A DNA stretch of 64,000 nucleotides from Candidatus Parcubacteria bacterium. GTDB lineage: Bacteria > Patescibacteria > Paceibacteria > UBA9973 > UBA918. The DNA is taken from NCBI GenBank assembly GCA_021731405.1, contig JAKFXN010000005.1, positions 1-64,000 on the forward strand. Direction: 5' to 3'. Each line of letters begins with the position of its first letter. Within the stretch, counting starts at the first letter, position 1. Below, in pieces: positions 16,085-25,642 of this stretch. The notes beneath the pieces are model-generated. The model did no database searches and was not told the origin of the DNA. It saw nothing but the letters and a program-made list of their open reading frames with translations. Made by a program: the position numbers and the translations under genes.

Positions 16085-16403
16085 TTGTATCCTTTGAGTT
16101 ACAAACTTAGTAAGAAAAATATTTTAAAAATAAAATTATTTCACTCTCTTCAAATGTAAAATTTTTTCCAAATCTAAGCTAGTAGAAAAATACAATTTTT
16201 CTTTTAATTAAATTTCAATTATAAAAACCACTTGTTACAAAAATCGCTCAAGCCAGAAGCCTAAGCAGTTTTGTTTGTACACATACTCCTCTCTCCTCTT
16301 CTTTGACTTCCCTATACAAAATATTGTGCGACATTCAAATTATTTTGTTTATTGTAAATGTTTACTTTGCTTAGAGAAAGGCGGAGATTATGTAGGGACC
16401 CAG

Positions 16404-16424
16404 AAACCCGCTTGCGGCGGGTTT
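16404..16424 (-). terminator. Possible terminator downstream of the M23 gene
   Basis: GAAACCCGC / GCGGGTTTC-type stem with a short loop, about 140 bases after the stop of the leftward M23 gene. No T run follows on either strand, so the assignment is weak. Confidence 0.3.
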
Positions 16425-16560
16425 CCATGTGGGTAAGTTCCTACGATGTCTCCATCGCATATACATTGTATACCCTCTCCCCAAGTTCATCCACAGGCAA
16501 TCATGCACTTTTCCACAGATTTATCCCCGAGAAATCGAGGTTCTGTCCCCAATTGCTGAA

Positions 16561-17871
16561 TTAGAGCGGTGGTAGGTAGAGTGAAGGGTCGACATAAGCG
16601 TCTGTAGCAGCCACTGGTGTAGAGGCTGGTCCGCAGCTCGTAACCGTTTTAATTTCATTGAATTGACGTACGGTGACTCCCTCTTTTACATAAACAGTAA
16701 AGTGTAAGTGGGGGCCGGTAGAATAGCCTGTATTGCCAGTGTAGCCGATAACTTCGCCAGTACCCACTTTCTGTCCAGGAGAGACGCTAATGACGTCCTG
16801 ATGTGCGTAGAGCGTCGATAGGCCGTTACTGTGGTCGATAAGTGTCCACTTACCCCACGAATAACAACCAGGCACAATATCGGTGTTGCCTGTTGCTCGT
16901 ACCGTGCCAGATAGCGGTGCGTAAATAGTAGTGCCGCGTGGTGTTCCCATGTCGATACCTGGATGGTATGCCCGTCCCCCATAAATGCCTGGATTTCGCT
17001 TGGCAAACTCCGACCCGCCGAAGTACTGAGTCACAATCACGTTTTTGAGTGGCCAGTCAAAAACAGCGGTGCCAGGAGGCGGGATAGTATTTGGATCAAG
17101 GAAGAACTGAAGCTTTGCTTCGAAATCACGAAGGTCTTTAATAATTTGGTCACGGGCCTCTTGCTTCTCAGCTAAGAGCCGCTGGTATGTTTGTTCTTCG
17201 TTTTTGGTTACTGCCAAGAGTTCAGATTGTTCTTGCTGGTTACTGCCCAGAACAAGGTTTTGGTCTTGGTACTGGTTTTGTAGCGAGACAAGATTGCTTC
17301 TTTTATCGGTATTTTCTTCTCGCTTTTCATCAAGCAGGCGCTGTAGCGAAGCAAGTTCGCCAACTTTTACTGACATACTACTGCGCACAGTCTCATAGGC
17401 TTCAAATGCACCCCAGAACTCTGAGAGCTGATCATACTGCAGCAAGAGCTCGATAAGTGAGGTGTGTCCAGCTTTGTATTCTGAACGAATGATTTGTGCG
17501 ATGGCGTGTTCAATTTGTTCTATTGTTCGCTCGGTGCTCGAAATTTCAAGAATGAGTTTATTGATTTCGAGGTCAGTTGAACTGATGAGGTTTTCGGTTT
17601 TTGATATCTCGGCGGAAACTTTTTTTCGTTCAAGCACGAGCTGATTGATGGCTTTTTGTAAGGTCTGCTTCTCAGCCCCTACCACTTTGAGGTCTTGTTC
17701 AAATTTTGCAATTTCCTTTTCAATTTCAGCCAGACGAGAACCGCGGTCTTGAATGTCTTGTTGTAGCTTTTCAATCTCTGAATTTTGGGCCTTTGCTATT
17801 GGCGCAATGTACGTCAAAAAAGGTATCAGTAAGATACCAATTGACAGTGCAGTGAAGGGCTTTTTAGTCAT
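16561..17871 (-). CDS. Secreted coiled-coil M23 peptidase (EnvC/murein hydrolase activator type)
   Basis: 436 aa. Signal peptide (residues 1-28, cleavage near AKAQ), a long coiled coil (about 30-265, heptad-rich), then an M23 domain with the zinc ligands HPGIDMG and HLHF and the structural YAPLSGTV and IGYTGNTGYSTG. All four metal/catalytic positions seem present, so it may be an active endopeptidase and not only an activator. It acts on septal peptidoglycan, fitting the adjacent ftsW/murG genes. AGGAGG just before the ATG; its ATG overlaps the gltX stop (TAATG). Confidence 0.9.
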   Translation of the reverse strand: MTKKPFTALSIGILLIPFLTYIAPIAKAQNSEIEKLQQDIQDRGSRLAEIEKEIAKFEQDLKVVGAEKQTLQKAINQLVLERKKVSAEISKTENLISSTDLEINKLILEISSTERTIEQIEHAIAQIIRSEYKAGHTSLIELLLQYDQLSEFWGAFEAYETVRSSMSVKVGELASLQRLLDEKREENTDKRSNLVSLQNQYQDQNLVLGSNQQEQSELLAVTKNEEQTYQRLLAEKQEARDQIIKDLRDFEAKLQFFLDPNTIPPPGTAVFDWPLKNVIVTQYFGGSEFAKRNPGIYGGRAYHPGIDMGTPRGTTIYAPLSGTVRATGNTDIVPGCYSWGKWTLIDHSNGLSTLYAHQDVISVSPGQKVGTGEVIGYTGNTGYSTGPHLHFTVYVKEGVTVRQFNEIKTVTSCGPASTPVAATDAYVDPSLYLPPL

Positions 17872-19337
17872 TACCCTCCTATTTTATCACAAGCAAACGA
17901 GATTCTGCTCAGAGTTTCCTCCAAGCCAATAATATAGGCAATTGTAAATGGGTCAGGAGATTGACTCTTCCCTGAGAGAGAGATACGGAGCGGTGAGAAG
18001 ACTTCCCCTTTACCAACTTCTTCGGCGTAGGGCATGAGGGCTGCCTTAATGATGTCAGGAGAAGAAAAATCTGCTTCACTTAGTAGTGATACAACTTTTT
18101 GCAGACGAGGAACAACAGCTTTTACGTCAGTATCTGTTTTCCACTTAAGCATTTCGACGTCGTAAGATGTCGGTGCAATAAATGCAAAGTCACACTCCCC
18201 TGCTTCTGCGGTGGCAGAAATCTCGGCCGCAACATGAATACGTTCGATAAGTGTCGGTACCAAACGACGGAGTTTTTCTTCGGTAAAACCAGACGCTCCC
18301 TTGAGTGACTGAGGTAGGGCTTTTTCTACATACTCAAAAAGAAATGCAGGGTCCTTTTTTACCAAGTGTTGTTTGTTTGTCCAAAGTAGCTTCTCTTCAT
18401 TAAAGGCTGCCCCAGCTCTTTGGATTCGACTAATCTCAAACGTATTGATGAGTTCTTCTTCATTAAATAGCTCTTGGTCTGTCCCCGGGTTCCAGCCGAT
18501 GAGGGCAAGGAAGTTTATCATTGCTTCAGGCAGGTAGCCTTCATTGCGGTACTCAAGAATATCTTTCGCGCCATCACGCTTACCTAGCTTTTTGGTACGA
18601 TCGTCACGAAGGATTGGTGGCAGAGTTACAAACGTTGGGTATTCAAAGCCAAGCGCATCGTAGATACTGAGGAATTTTGGTTGACTAGAAATAAACTCAT
18701 CAGCACGCATGATATGTGTAACCCCCATTTCGTGGTCGTCGATAATGTGGGCAAAATTGTAGGTAGGATATCCGTCAGACTTAATAAGTACAACATCATC
18801 AAGCATTTCCTCTCCAGCGCTCAATTCACCACGAACAGCGTCGTTCCAAGTGTAACGTTTAATTTCGGGGACTTTGAGTCGAAGGGGTTTCGTACCATCC
18901 CAGGCTTCTGTTTTAGTTGGTCTATGTTCTCGATACAAGAACGGGCGTTTTTCCTCTGTTGCTTTGGCTCGAAACGCCGCTACCTCTTCTTCAGTGTACG
19001 GATCGGCATAAGCTAAGCCTTTTTCGATAAGCACTTGTGCATACTTTAAATAACTCGGTAATCTTTCAGATTGGATACAAGATCCAAATGGAGTACTTTC
19101 TGAGTCAGGGCCATAATCCCAAGTGATACCAAGCCAACGCAAAGATTCTTGGATATGCTCAATTGATCCAGCAACCTCTCTTTCTTTGTCGGTGTCTTCT
19201 ATACGGAGAATAAAAGTACCGTTGTGCTTTCGTGCCCAGAGATACGCATACAAAGCAGTTCTCACTCCTCCGATATGCATAAAACCCGTCGGAGACGGGG
19301 CGAAACGAGTAACTACTTTTTGTGTATTATGATCCAT
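17871..19337 (-). CDS. gltX: Glutamyl-tRNA synthetase
   Basis: Charges tRNA-Glu (and possibly tRNA-Gln, if a GatCAB pathway exists). 488 aa from ATG 19337, which gives the family N-terminus VVTRFAPSPTGFMHIGG with the HIGH-type motif. KLGKRDG takes the place of KMSKR. The frame is open to 19445 but that part overlaps murG and looks unlike the family. It overlaps the end of murG by 11 bases. The class Ib-specific anticodon domain is complete at the C-terminus. Confidence 0.94.
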   Translation of the reverse strand: MDHNTQKVVTRFAPSPTGFMHIGGVRTALYAYLWARKHNGTFILRIEDTDKEREVAGSIEHIQESLRWLGITWDYGPDSESTPFGSCIQSERLPSYLKYAQVLIEKGLAYADPYTEEEVAAFRAKATEEKRPFLYREHRPTKTEAWDGTKPLRLKVPEIKRYTWNDAVRGELSAGEEMLDDVVLIKSDGYPTYNFAHIIDDHEMGVTHIMRADEFISSQPKFLSIYDALGFEYPTFVTLPPILRDDRTKKLGKRDGAKDILEYRNEGYLPEAMINFLALIGWNPGTDQELFNEEELINTFEISRIQRAGAAFNEEKLLWTNKQHLVKKDPAFLFEYVEKALPQSLKGASGFTEEKLRRLVPTLIERIHVAAEISATAEAGECDFAFIAPTSYDVEMLKWKTDTDVKAVVPRLQKVVSLLSEADFSSPDIIKAALMPYAEEVGKGEVFSPLRISLSGKSQSPDPFTIAYIIGLEETLSRISFACDKIGG

Positions 19338-20439
19338 GTTCTTCTCCAATTTGTAGTAATAACTGAGCAATTTTTTCTGCCGCATCAGGTAAGGCAAAGC
19401 GTTTTGCCGCTGCCTCCATTTCTTCTCTGCGGCTTGGATTGCCAATAATAGAGTTAATTTCTGAGGTTAGCAAGGTTTCGGTTAAATTGTGTTCTTCAAG
19501 CACTGTAGCGGCGCCAGAACGAGCAAAGGCGTAGGCGTTACTACGTTGGTCGCGGCTGATGTCTTCTGGAATCGGGATAATAATGCTTGGCTTCCCATGG
19601 AGTGCTATCTCAAAGAGAGTGGTACTACCCGCGCGTGTAATAACGACTGAAGCGGCTGAAAGCAGGTTGTTTACCATTGCCGCATCTAGTCTCTCGGCCA
19701 CAAAGTAGCGGTTTTGGAGCTCAGGGTCGACAATTAGTGATTTAGCTGTTTGCACCGTAGCATCTTTCCTGTCTGGTCCAACTTGGTGAAAAATGCGGTA
19801 GTGCGGTAAGAGTTCATCAAGACAGCGCAGAATGAGGTTATTTACACGCTCTGCTCCAAGTGAACCGCCAGTGACGTAAATGAGGGGCAGGTCACCTGGA
19901 ATACCTAGTTCCATAAATGGATTGGGTGCTATGGTGCGAAGTTCGGTCCTGATTGGGATACCAACGATAGCTGTCTTCGAAGCATCAAAAAACTGGGCCG
20001 CTTCTGGGTACGCAATGGCGACATACTTAGCAAACTTCTTTGCGAGCTTATTGGCTCGCCCGGGCACTGCGTCTGACTCATGAATAACTACTGGGATACG
20101 AAGAAAGCGAGCGGCCAAAAGCACCGGCACACTTGTATACCCCCCTTTACTAAATACCACGTCAGGATAGATGATATAGAGCTTATAAAGCGCCACAAAC
20201 AACCCAAAAAAGTTTCTAAACAAATCAAAAAAGTTTTGAATAGAAAAGTAGAGACGCATCTTCCCAGCTGGGCAAGAAACATATTTGATACCGTGTGTGT
20301 GGAGGAGATTAAAATCAAATGGGTTTGGACCCATGTAGTACAAATCAGGCTTTTGTGACTGTTGCGTTAGTACTTCAGCCACTGCAATGAGTGGATAAAA
20401 GTGTCCGCCTGTGCCGCCACCAACAAATAAAATCCGCAT
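19327..20439 (-). CDS. murG: MurG, UDP-N-acetylglucosamine-lipid I N-acetylglucosaminyltransferase
   Basis: Converts lipid I to lipid II at the inner face of the membrane. 370 aa from ATG 20439 (MRILFVGGGTGGHFYPLIAV). Other marks are KGGYTSVPVLLAA, VTGGSLGAERVN and the acceptor-domain pattern ITRAGSTTLFEIALHGKPSI. The frame is open upstream to 20601 only as a shadow of ftsW. ftsW ends 16 bases upstream. Confidence 0.95.
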   Translation of the reverse strand: MRILFVGGGTGGHFYPLIAVAEVLTQQSQKPDLYYMGPNPFDFNLLHTHGIKYVSCPAGKMRLYFSIQNFFDLFRNFFGLFVALYKLYIIYPDVVFSKGGYTSVPVLLAARFLRIPVVIHESDAVPGRANKLAKKFAKYVAIAYPEAAQFFDASKTAIVGIPIRTELRTIAPNPFMELGIPGDLPLIYVTGGSLGAERVNNLILRCLDELLPHYRIFHQVGPDRKDATVQTAKSLIVDPELQNRYFVAERLDAAMVNNLLSAASVVITRAGSTTLFEIALHGKPSIIIPIPEDISRDQRSNAYAFARSGAATVLEEHNLTETLLTSEINSIIGNPSRREEMEAAAKRFALPDAAEKIAQLLLQIGEEHGS

Positions 20440-20455
20440 ACGTAGGTTTAGTGTA

Positions 20456-21574
20456 TCACGAGCGGGGGCTGTGGTTTTGGTACTTGGACACATTAAGTAC
20501 GATACCGATAGCAGCAAGTGTGGTAAGGAGTGCGGTACCACCGTGACTAATAAACGGCAGTGGTAGACCTGAAAGCGGCGCGATCCCAGCCATGGCGGCA
20601 ATATTTAAAAATGCTTGCGTCACAATAAGAGTCATAAATCCAACCACCAAGAGCATCCCAAATAAGTCGCTTGATTGAGTGGCAATTTTAAATCCACGGA
20701 AGGTAAAGAAAGCTAAGATCAGAATAAGTATGAGCGAGCCTATGAAACCAAATTCCTCGGCATAGACGGCAAAAATTGAGTCACCAATTGGTTCGGGTAG
20801 GTACTCAAACTTCTGGATGCTCTGCCCATAACCACGCCCAAACCAGCCACCCGAACCAATTGCTATAAGAGACTGTTGAATTTGGTAACCGCTTCCCTGC
20901 GGATCGCTGCTGGGGTCGAGAAAGGTGGTTATACGATCCATAATGTATGGTCGCATAAAAGCCACTGTCACAATGAGCACGATACCCGAGAGTGCTAAAA
21001 GGGCGATATGTTTCCAGTTTGAGCCAGCAGTAATAAACATCGCTACTCCCGCCATGACCATAATCAGAAACGTATCGGTGTCAGGTAGCGAAAGTGTAAT
21101 GAGAGCGGTTACCCCAAGTACCGACACAAACGGCAAGACACCATAGCGCCAAGTTTCAATCTGCCTATGTGTACCAGAGAGTAGTGTTGCAATATAAATA
21201 ACAAAACCAATCTTAAAAAGCTCAGATGGTTGAATGGTCGTGAAGCCGAGGTCAATCCAACGAGTGGCTCCGCCGTGTGTCATGCCAAGACCAGGGATAA
21301 AAACAGCCAGCGTAAACAAAGCGGTGGCGAGAAAAATATAAAATGCGTACTGGCGCCAGTTGCGGTAGTAGATATTGCTGGTAATAAGCATTGCGATTCC
21401 CCCGCCCACTATACCAAAGAAAAATTGACTGAAGGCTACTGAGCCAAAACTTGCTCCGCTCCGAGCCAGGAGTCCAAGTGAGGCTGATGAAAAGATAAAA
21501 AACCCTCCGACGACGAGTATGAAAACAAGAATAAGGAGGAGGGAGTCAATTGATTTTGGTGAACGGTTGTTCAT
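20456..21574 (-). CDS. ftsW: FtsW/RodA family peptidoglycan polymerase
   Basis: SEDS-family glycosyltransferase that polymerises lipid II at the division site. 372 aa, about ten transmembrane segments. Family motifs seen: GGATRWIDLGFTTIQPSELFKI with the conserved region around the periplasmic loop, then GYQIQQSLIAIGSGG, YGQSIQKFEYLPEPIGDSIF and LPFISHGGTALL. Placement between mraY and murG supports FtsW over RodA. Its ATG overlaps the mraY stop by 4 bases. Confidence 0.93.
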   Translation of the reverse strand: MNNRSPKSIDSLLLILVFILVVGGFFIFSSASLGLLARSGASFGSVAFSQFFFGIVGGGIAMLITSNIYYRNWRQYAFYIFLATALFTLAVFIPGLGMTHGGATRWIDLGFTTIQPSELFKIGFVIYIATLLSGTHRQIETWRYGVLPFVSVLGVTALITLSLPDTDTFLIMVMAGVAMFITAGSNWKHIALLALSGIVLIVTVAFMRPYIMDRITTFLDPSSDPQGSGYQIQQSLIAIGSGGWFGRGYGQSIQKFEYLPEPIGDSIFAVYAEEFGFIGSLILILILAFFTFRGFKIATQSSDLFGMLLVVGFMTLIVTQAFLNIAAMAGIAPLSGLPLPFISHGGTALLTTLAAIGIVLNVSKYQNHSPRS

Positions 21575-22629
21575 AGGATAGCTGCTACAACTACGCCGAG
21601 TACCGCACATACCATACTAATAACCCAGTATCGCATGGTCACTTTGTGTGACGGCCAACCAATAGCTTCAAAGTGATGGTGGAGTGGTGCGATTCTAAAA
21701 AACTTTTTCCCAGTAAGTTTTCGGTACGTAACCTGGATAACATTAGAAAGTACGGTAGCCACGAGAAGAAAGCCAATAATAGGTAGTAACGAAATTCCGT
21801 GTCCTTCTACTAGGTTGTCGGTCATGAGTACCACTACCGCTAGGGTGAGTGTGAGCGCCATAGATCCAGTTTCTGTCATCCAAAAACGAGCTGGCGGAAT
21901 ATTAAACCAAAGAAAAGCCAAAATTCCTCCGGTGAGCATGAGGCAAAAGGCGGCAAGGTCGTACTGAGTTTGAATGAACGCTACTCCACCATAGGCCGTG
22001 AAGATAGAAGCAAATACACCTCCAGAGAGACCGTCTATTCCATCAATGACACCACTCGCATAGAGTGCATTAGTGAGCAGAATGAAGAAAGGAATAATGA
22101 AGACACCGAGATACAGTGGTTCGGTAAACGGCAAGCCGATACTATCTACCCCCAGCTTGCTGTAAAACCACCAGCCAATGAAGGTAGCTAGAATACTGAT
22201 GAGTATGAGACGTACTGAAAGACGCACGCCTGTGCCGCCATGTTGCACATCGTAAAAGTCATTGAGAAAACCAATGAAAGCACCTATGAGGAGAGTAGCA
22301 AACGGTATCCATGTTTGGGCTCGACTAAGAAAGAATAGATCACTAAAGAAAGTATTGCTGCTGAGTGCTGTAGCAAGATACAAAATACCAATACTGATAA
22401 ACACACTTCCCCAAATAACAATGCCACCCATACGCGGAGTCTTTGTTTCACCTTCACCTTTGAGGCGATTGAACTCTGTGGCGACGAGCCCGCCCATAGC
22501 CACCTTCCCTCCTTGTTTCTTCCATACCTTATAGGCATACAGATAGTGTGTGACTATTGGTGTAAGCAGAATTCCCACACAAAATGTAAGTACGGCTGGG
22601 AGTAAGAGTTTTATGATAAGCATTTCCAT
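21571..22629 (-). CDS. mraY: MraY, phospho-N-acetylmuramoyl-pentapeptide transferase
   Basis: Makes lipid I from UDP-MurNAc-pentapeptide and the carrier lipid. 352 aa, polytopic. Catalytic region FLNDFYDV (DD-type aspartates), NALYASGVIDGIDGLSGG, and the HHHFEAIGWPSHKVTMRYW histidine block at the C-terminus. KTPRMGG near residue 65 is also typical. Start is 22629 or, two codons later, 22623. Confidence 0.94.
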   Translation of the reverse strand: MEMLIIKLLLPAVLTFCVGILLTPIVTHYLYAYKVWKKQGGKVAMGGLVATEFNRLKGEGETKTPRMGGIVIWGSVFISIGILYLATALSSNTFFSDLFFLSRAQTWIPFATLLIGAFIGFLNDFYDVQHGGTGVRLSVRLILISILATFIGWWFYSKLGVDSIGLPFTEPLYLGVFIIPFFILLTNALYASGVIDGIDGLSGGVFASIFTAYGGVAFIQTQYDLAAFCLMLTGGILAFLWFNIPPARFWMTETGSMALTLTLAVVVLMTDNLVEGHGISLLPIIGFLLVATVLSNVIQVTYRKLTGKKFFRIAPLHHHFEAIGWPSHKVTMRYWVISMVCAVLGVVVAAIL

Positions 22630-22631
22630 AT

Positions 22632-23660
22632 TTATTCTTGTTTAGACATTGATTTCTGAACTTCACTGACAATTCTTTTTACATCTGAAAAGCGTTCATT
22701 TCGGGTAGAACCAAGAACTGTAACTATTATAGGCCTATTGTAGCCAGCATCAAAAGCGATGGTCAAATTACCGCCTGCTAGGTCGGTATATCCCGTTTTT
22801 GAGCCTAGGAGATTTGGGATTTCAGCTAAGGCATTGTTGGTGTTGTAGGCTTCGTGAAAGTCCCCTGCTTGGTTATAGAGCCGTGTGTATTCTGTGACGG
22901 TAGGAGTCAGAATTTCGGGATAATTCACCAAAATATATTCCATCAAAAAAGAAGTATCTCGGGCGTTGCCTACTGCTCCAGCAATGGTAGCTGAGACGTC
23001 AAGACCGGTCGGGTTTTCGTACTTGAGACTTGGCAGATTTAATTCTTCAGCTCGAATGTTCATTGCTGCCACAAATTGTGAAAGCGGGTCCTCGTCACCC
23101 AAGAGTTCTCCGACAGAATCAGCTAGCGCATAAGAAGCACTGTTAAAAGATGAGATGAGGGCGTAATCAGCAAGCTCTTTTACTTCAAATGTTTCTCCAG
23201 CTGTGAGACTACCGCCACTTTGCTGTGCTGCAGCAGCTTCAGAAATGGTAACAAGGGTTTCATCTGGTACAAGTTCGTATGCCACTAGAGCGGTCATGAG
23301 TTTTGTAATTGAAGCAAGTGGCAGCACAGCGTCTGCATTTTTTTCATACAGTACTCGCTGCCCTACTACATCAAATACATAGGCTGCCTCAGCCGTGAGT
23401 GAAACAGACTCAATTTTTTTTGGGGTGTTTGGAGAGTTGTCTTCAATAAGATTTTCTACCCCCACCTCTATCCCGGCTGTTTGAGCGTCAGTGCCGAGTA
23501 GTGCCAGTGTCTGCGGGACAATAAAGCCAGCGAACATAACAAAAAGGAGTCCGCCAATTAGAAGCAGCTGTGCTTTCACTGGAAATCTTGAGTCAGCCCC
23601 CTCTTTCTCCTCTGGTTCATCTGGAGTTGATTCTATGATGTATGGTTCTTCATCACTCAT
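22632..23660 (-). CDS. D-alanyl-D-alanine carboxypeptidase (S11, PBP5-like)
   Basis: Trims the pentapeptide side chain of peptidoglycan outside the membrane. 342 aa: acidic cytoplasmic N-terminus, a membrane helix (residues about 30-52), then the S11 domain with SxxK in LASITKLMTAL, SxN in SSFNSASYAL and KTG in GSKTGYTDLAGG. It lacks an obvious C-terminal membrane-binding domain. Its ATG overlaps the scpB stop by 4 bases; mraY follows after 2 bases. Confidence 0.92.
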   Translation of the reverse strand: MSDEEPYIIESTPDEPEEKEGADSRFPVKAQLLLIGGLLFVMFAGFIVPQTLALLGTDAQTAGIEVGVENLIEDNSPNTPKKIESVSLTAEAAYVFDVVGQRVLYEKNADAVLPLASITKLMTALVAYELVPDETLVTISEAAAAQQSGGSLTAGETFEVKELADYALISSFNSASYALADSVGELLGDEDPLSQFVAAMNIRAEELNLPSLKYENPTGLDVSATIAGAVGNARDTSFLMEYILVNYPEILTPTVTEYTRLYNQAGDFHEAYNTNNALAEIPNLLGSKTGYTDLAGGNLTIAFDAGYNRPIIVTVLGSTRNERFSDVKRIVSEVQKSMSKQE

Positions 23661-24199
23661 ATAGCAGTTTCCTCTGGTATCGCTTCATTAAAACGTTCCA
23701 ATGCGTCTACAATCTTCGCAAAATCTGGTAGTTCATGTTTGTGTGATACTCCAAGGTGAGCAAGAAGTGCAGTACTAATGGTAAAGACGTAACCAGTTTT
23801 GTTCTTGCTTGGTGCGCGCTCGACTAAGCCTCGTATCAAAAGATTGCGTAAAATAAAGGATGAGTTTACACCACGAATCTTGTCTATCTCTGCTCTTGAG
23901 ATTGGTTCTTGATACAAAATAATGGCGAGCGTTTCTGCCCCCGCCTTACCAATATCTGCCTTGAGTTCGTTTTTGCGCATTGCTTCTATAATTGGTCCTA
24001 ACTCTGGCGAAGTAACAAGTTGTAAGTCGCTTTCTGTTTCAAGGAGACGGGTGGCGCCACTTTGTAGACGATCTCGCAAAATAACAACAGCAGAAGCAAG
24101 ATCTTCTTCGTTAATTTCAAACAGCTTAATAATAGTCTGCTTTTTTTGTGGTGCAGATTTATAAAAAAGAAGTCCCTCTATCAGTACGTCTATCGGCAT
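23657..24199 (-). CDS. scpB: Segregation and condensation protein B
   Basis: Winged-helix kleisin-associated subunit of the SMC-ScpAB condensin. 180 aa with the N-terminal EGLLFYKSAPQKKQ, the AETLAIILYQEPISRAEIDKIRGVNSSFILR block and GLVERAPSKNKTGYVF. scpA lies upstream with a 52-base gap, in the usual scpA-scpB order, but here the pair leads into cell-wall genes. Confidence 0.93.
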   Translation of the reverse strand: MPIDVLIEGLLFYKSAPQKKQTIIKLFEINEEDLASAVVILRDRLQSGATRLLETESDLQLVTSPELGPIIEAMRKNELKADIGKAGAETLAIILYQEPISRAEIDKIRGVNSSFILRNLLIRGLVERAPSKNKTGYVFTISTALLAHLGVSHKHELPDFAKIVDALERFNEAIPEETAI

Positions 24200-24251
24200 C
24201 TGTGCATTCTAACACACAATATAGCCCTAATTTGCAAGGTAATACCCTGTT

Positions 24252-25013
24252 TTAGTAGTAGGTAGGAGTAGTGCCTTGCTCTCGTTCAATTTCAATATCA
24301 GAAAATCGGTCAGCTTGCCTTACCAGCAGATTCCCCTGCTTAAACAATTCCAAAATAGCGAGAAAGCCAACAATCACAACTTTTCGTTCAGTTTCGCCGG
24401 CGTGCAGTTCAGAAAAGCGGACGAGCAGGTTTCGTGAAATTCTGTCTTCAAGGCGTGTCATCATCTCTTCAAGCGAAATAATGATCTTAATTTGTGCTTT
24501 AGCAGGAACCTCCTTTTTTGGTAGGTCAGTAATCACACCATGCATAGCAGCTACTAAAGCTTCGGTAGTGCAATACTCGTCTGGTACAAAAACTGACACT
24601 GCTGGCGGTGTAAATTGTGGTGCGTAGGCCACCTCACGACCAAACATAGCTTGCAGCATCATTGCTGCGTCGCGGATAATTTGGTATTGTCGCAGCCTTT
24701 CTTCTAGATCTTCAATACTTTGTTCCTCTTCTTCCGTGAGTTCTAGTACAGGCAAGAGTGACTTTGATTTTACAAGTAGTAGTGTCGCGGCCAAAGAAAT
24801 AAACTGAGCGGTATTAGGAAGTGATATCTCCTGCATTTCACTCACATGGCGCATGTACTCATCTGTAACGGCAGCCAGCGAAATATCATTAATCAGAAGC
24901 TTACGTTTCTCTACCAAATCCAAAAGCAGCTCGAGTGGACCCTCAAAGACATCGGTCTTGATTGAGAAATTAGCAATTACAGACGGCGGCATATGTATTT
25001 GTAATGATACCAT
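24252..25013 (-). CDS. scpA: Segregation and condensation protein A
   Basis: Kleisin that bridges the SMC head domains. 253 aa: N-terminal FEGPLELLLDLVEKRKL motif with DISLAAVTDEYM, a central acidic linker, and the C-terminal winged helix with VVIVGFLAILELFKQGNL. The start is 25013, or 24992 at the second Met. Transcribed leftward with scpB. Confidence 0.93.
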   Translation of the reverse strand: MVSLQIHMPPSVIANFSIKTDVFEGPLELLLDLVEKRKLLINDISLAAVTDEYMRHVSEMQEISLPNTAQFISLAATLLLVKSKSLLPVLELTEEEEQSIEDLEERLRQYQIIRDAAMMLQAMFGREVAYAPQFTPPAVSVFVPDEYCTTEALVAAMHGVITDLPKKEVPAKAQIKIIISLEEMMTRLEDRISRNLLVRFSELHAGETERKVVIVGFLAILELFKQGNLLVRQADRFSDIEIEREQGTTPTYY

Positions 25014-25031
25014 ATGCTTTTGCTGACCTCT

Positions 25032-25640
25032 TTAAGAGAAAAAGCCTTCGTCTATCATCACTTGATGAATAATTTTATAGTACTGATACATGATGGTAAA
25101 TTCTCTTAAGTAGGGATCTTTAATAGACTCAGATTGAAGGCTTGTTGTACCATTACTTTTAATTACTTTCTTCCCCATCTCATTATAGATATGAACAAGA
25201 GGTTCAAACTTATCTACCGCTTTAACAAACCGTGATTCAAGCGTTTTTTGTTCCTCGTACTCAGTAATCAATAAGTGCATATGTTCTTGCATGTGTCCGG
25301 GCGAGCGTTCTATAACAAGCCGAGCCATTGCACCTTCGTTGTCTCGTGCCGTTTCATTTTTGATATATCCAAGTACATCACCGGTCTCTATCTCATCAAT
25401 GTCATGCAAGGTAGCCATCTCGTAGATACGAGTTTTATTTAGAGACCCGGTCGGGTCTACTAATGGCAAAAAGTATTGAGCAATTAGATGCATTCCAAAA
25501 ATATGCTCTGCAACAGATTCTGTGTAATCTTTTTCTCCTCGATTCTGCGCATAGCGAATTTCATACTTCAACTTGTAGAGGTACTGGAGCTTTTGTACCT
25601 CAGACAAAACAAACTCTTTTGTAAGTTCAGGAGTGTTCAT
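25032..25640 (-). CDS. HD-domain hydrolase, YfbR/HDDC2-like
   Basis: 202 aa. Metal-binding histidines and aspartates are visible in SVAEHIFGMHLIAQ, TLHDIDEIETGD and VKAVDKFEPL, the pattern of HD-type 5'-deoxynucleotidases. A role in nucleotide pool control is likely from the family, but the exact substrate is not. It follows the aminopeptidase gene after 2 bases and precedes scpA by 18. Confidence 0.85.
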   Translation of the reverse strand: MNTPELTKEFVLSEVQKLQYLYKLKYEIRYAQNRGEKDYTESVAEHIFGMHLIAQYFLPLVDPTGSLNKTRIYEMATLHDIDEIETGDVLGYIKNETARDNEGAMARLVIERSPGHMQEHMHLLITEYEEQKTLESRFVKAVDKFEPLVHIYNEMGKKVIKSNGTTSLQSESIKDPYLREFTIMYQYYKIIHQVMIDEGFFS

Positions 25641-25642
25641 GA

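Larger units (their letters stand above)
15722..16560. other. Long gap without intact genes at the orientation switch
   Basis: About 840 bases. It contains the decayed frame above, a very AT-rich part (16110-16220), a second copy of one dif arm in inverted orientation (TTGTGCGACAT, 16324-16334), a hairpin AAACCCGC / GCGGGTTT (about 16404-16424), and three sequences within one or two mismatches of a DnaA box near 16485-16530. No tRNA, tmRNA or RNase P RNA was recognised. Confidence 0.6.

Noticed and set aside
16485..16530. Cluster of DnaA-box-like sequences (TCATCCACA, TTTTCCACA, TTATCCCCG) beside an AT-rich stretch, suggesting oriC
   Set aside because: Genes converge on this gap from both sides, the opposite of what is expected at an origin, and dnaA/dnaN are absent. 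Only near matches were found. GC skew over the whole genome would decide.
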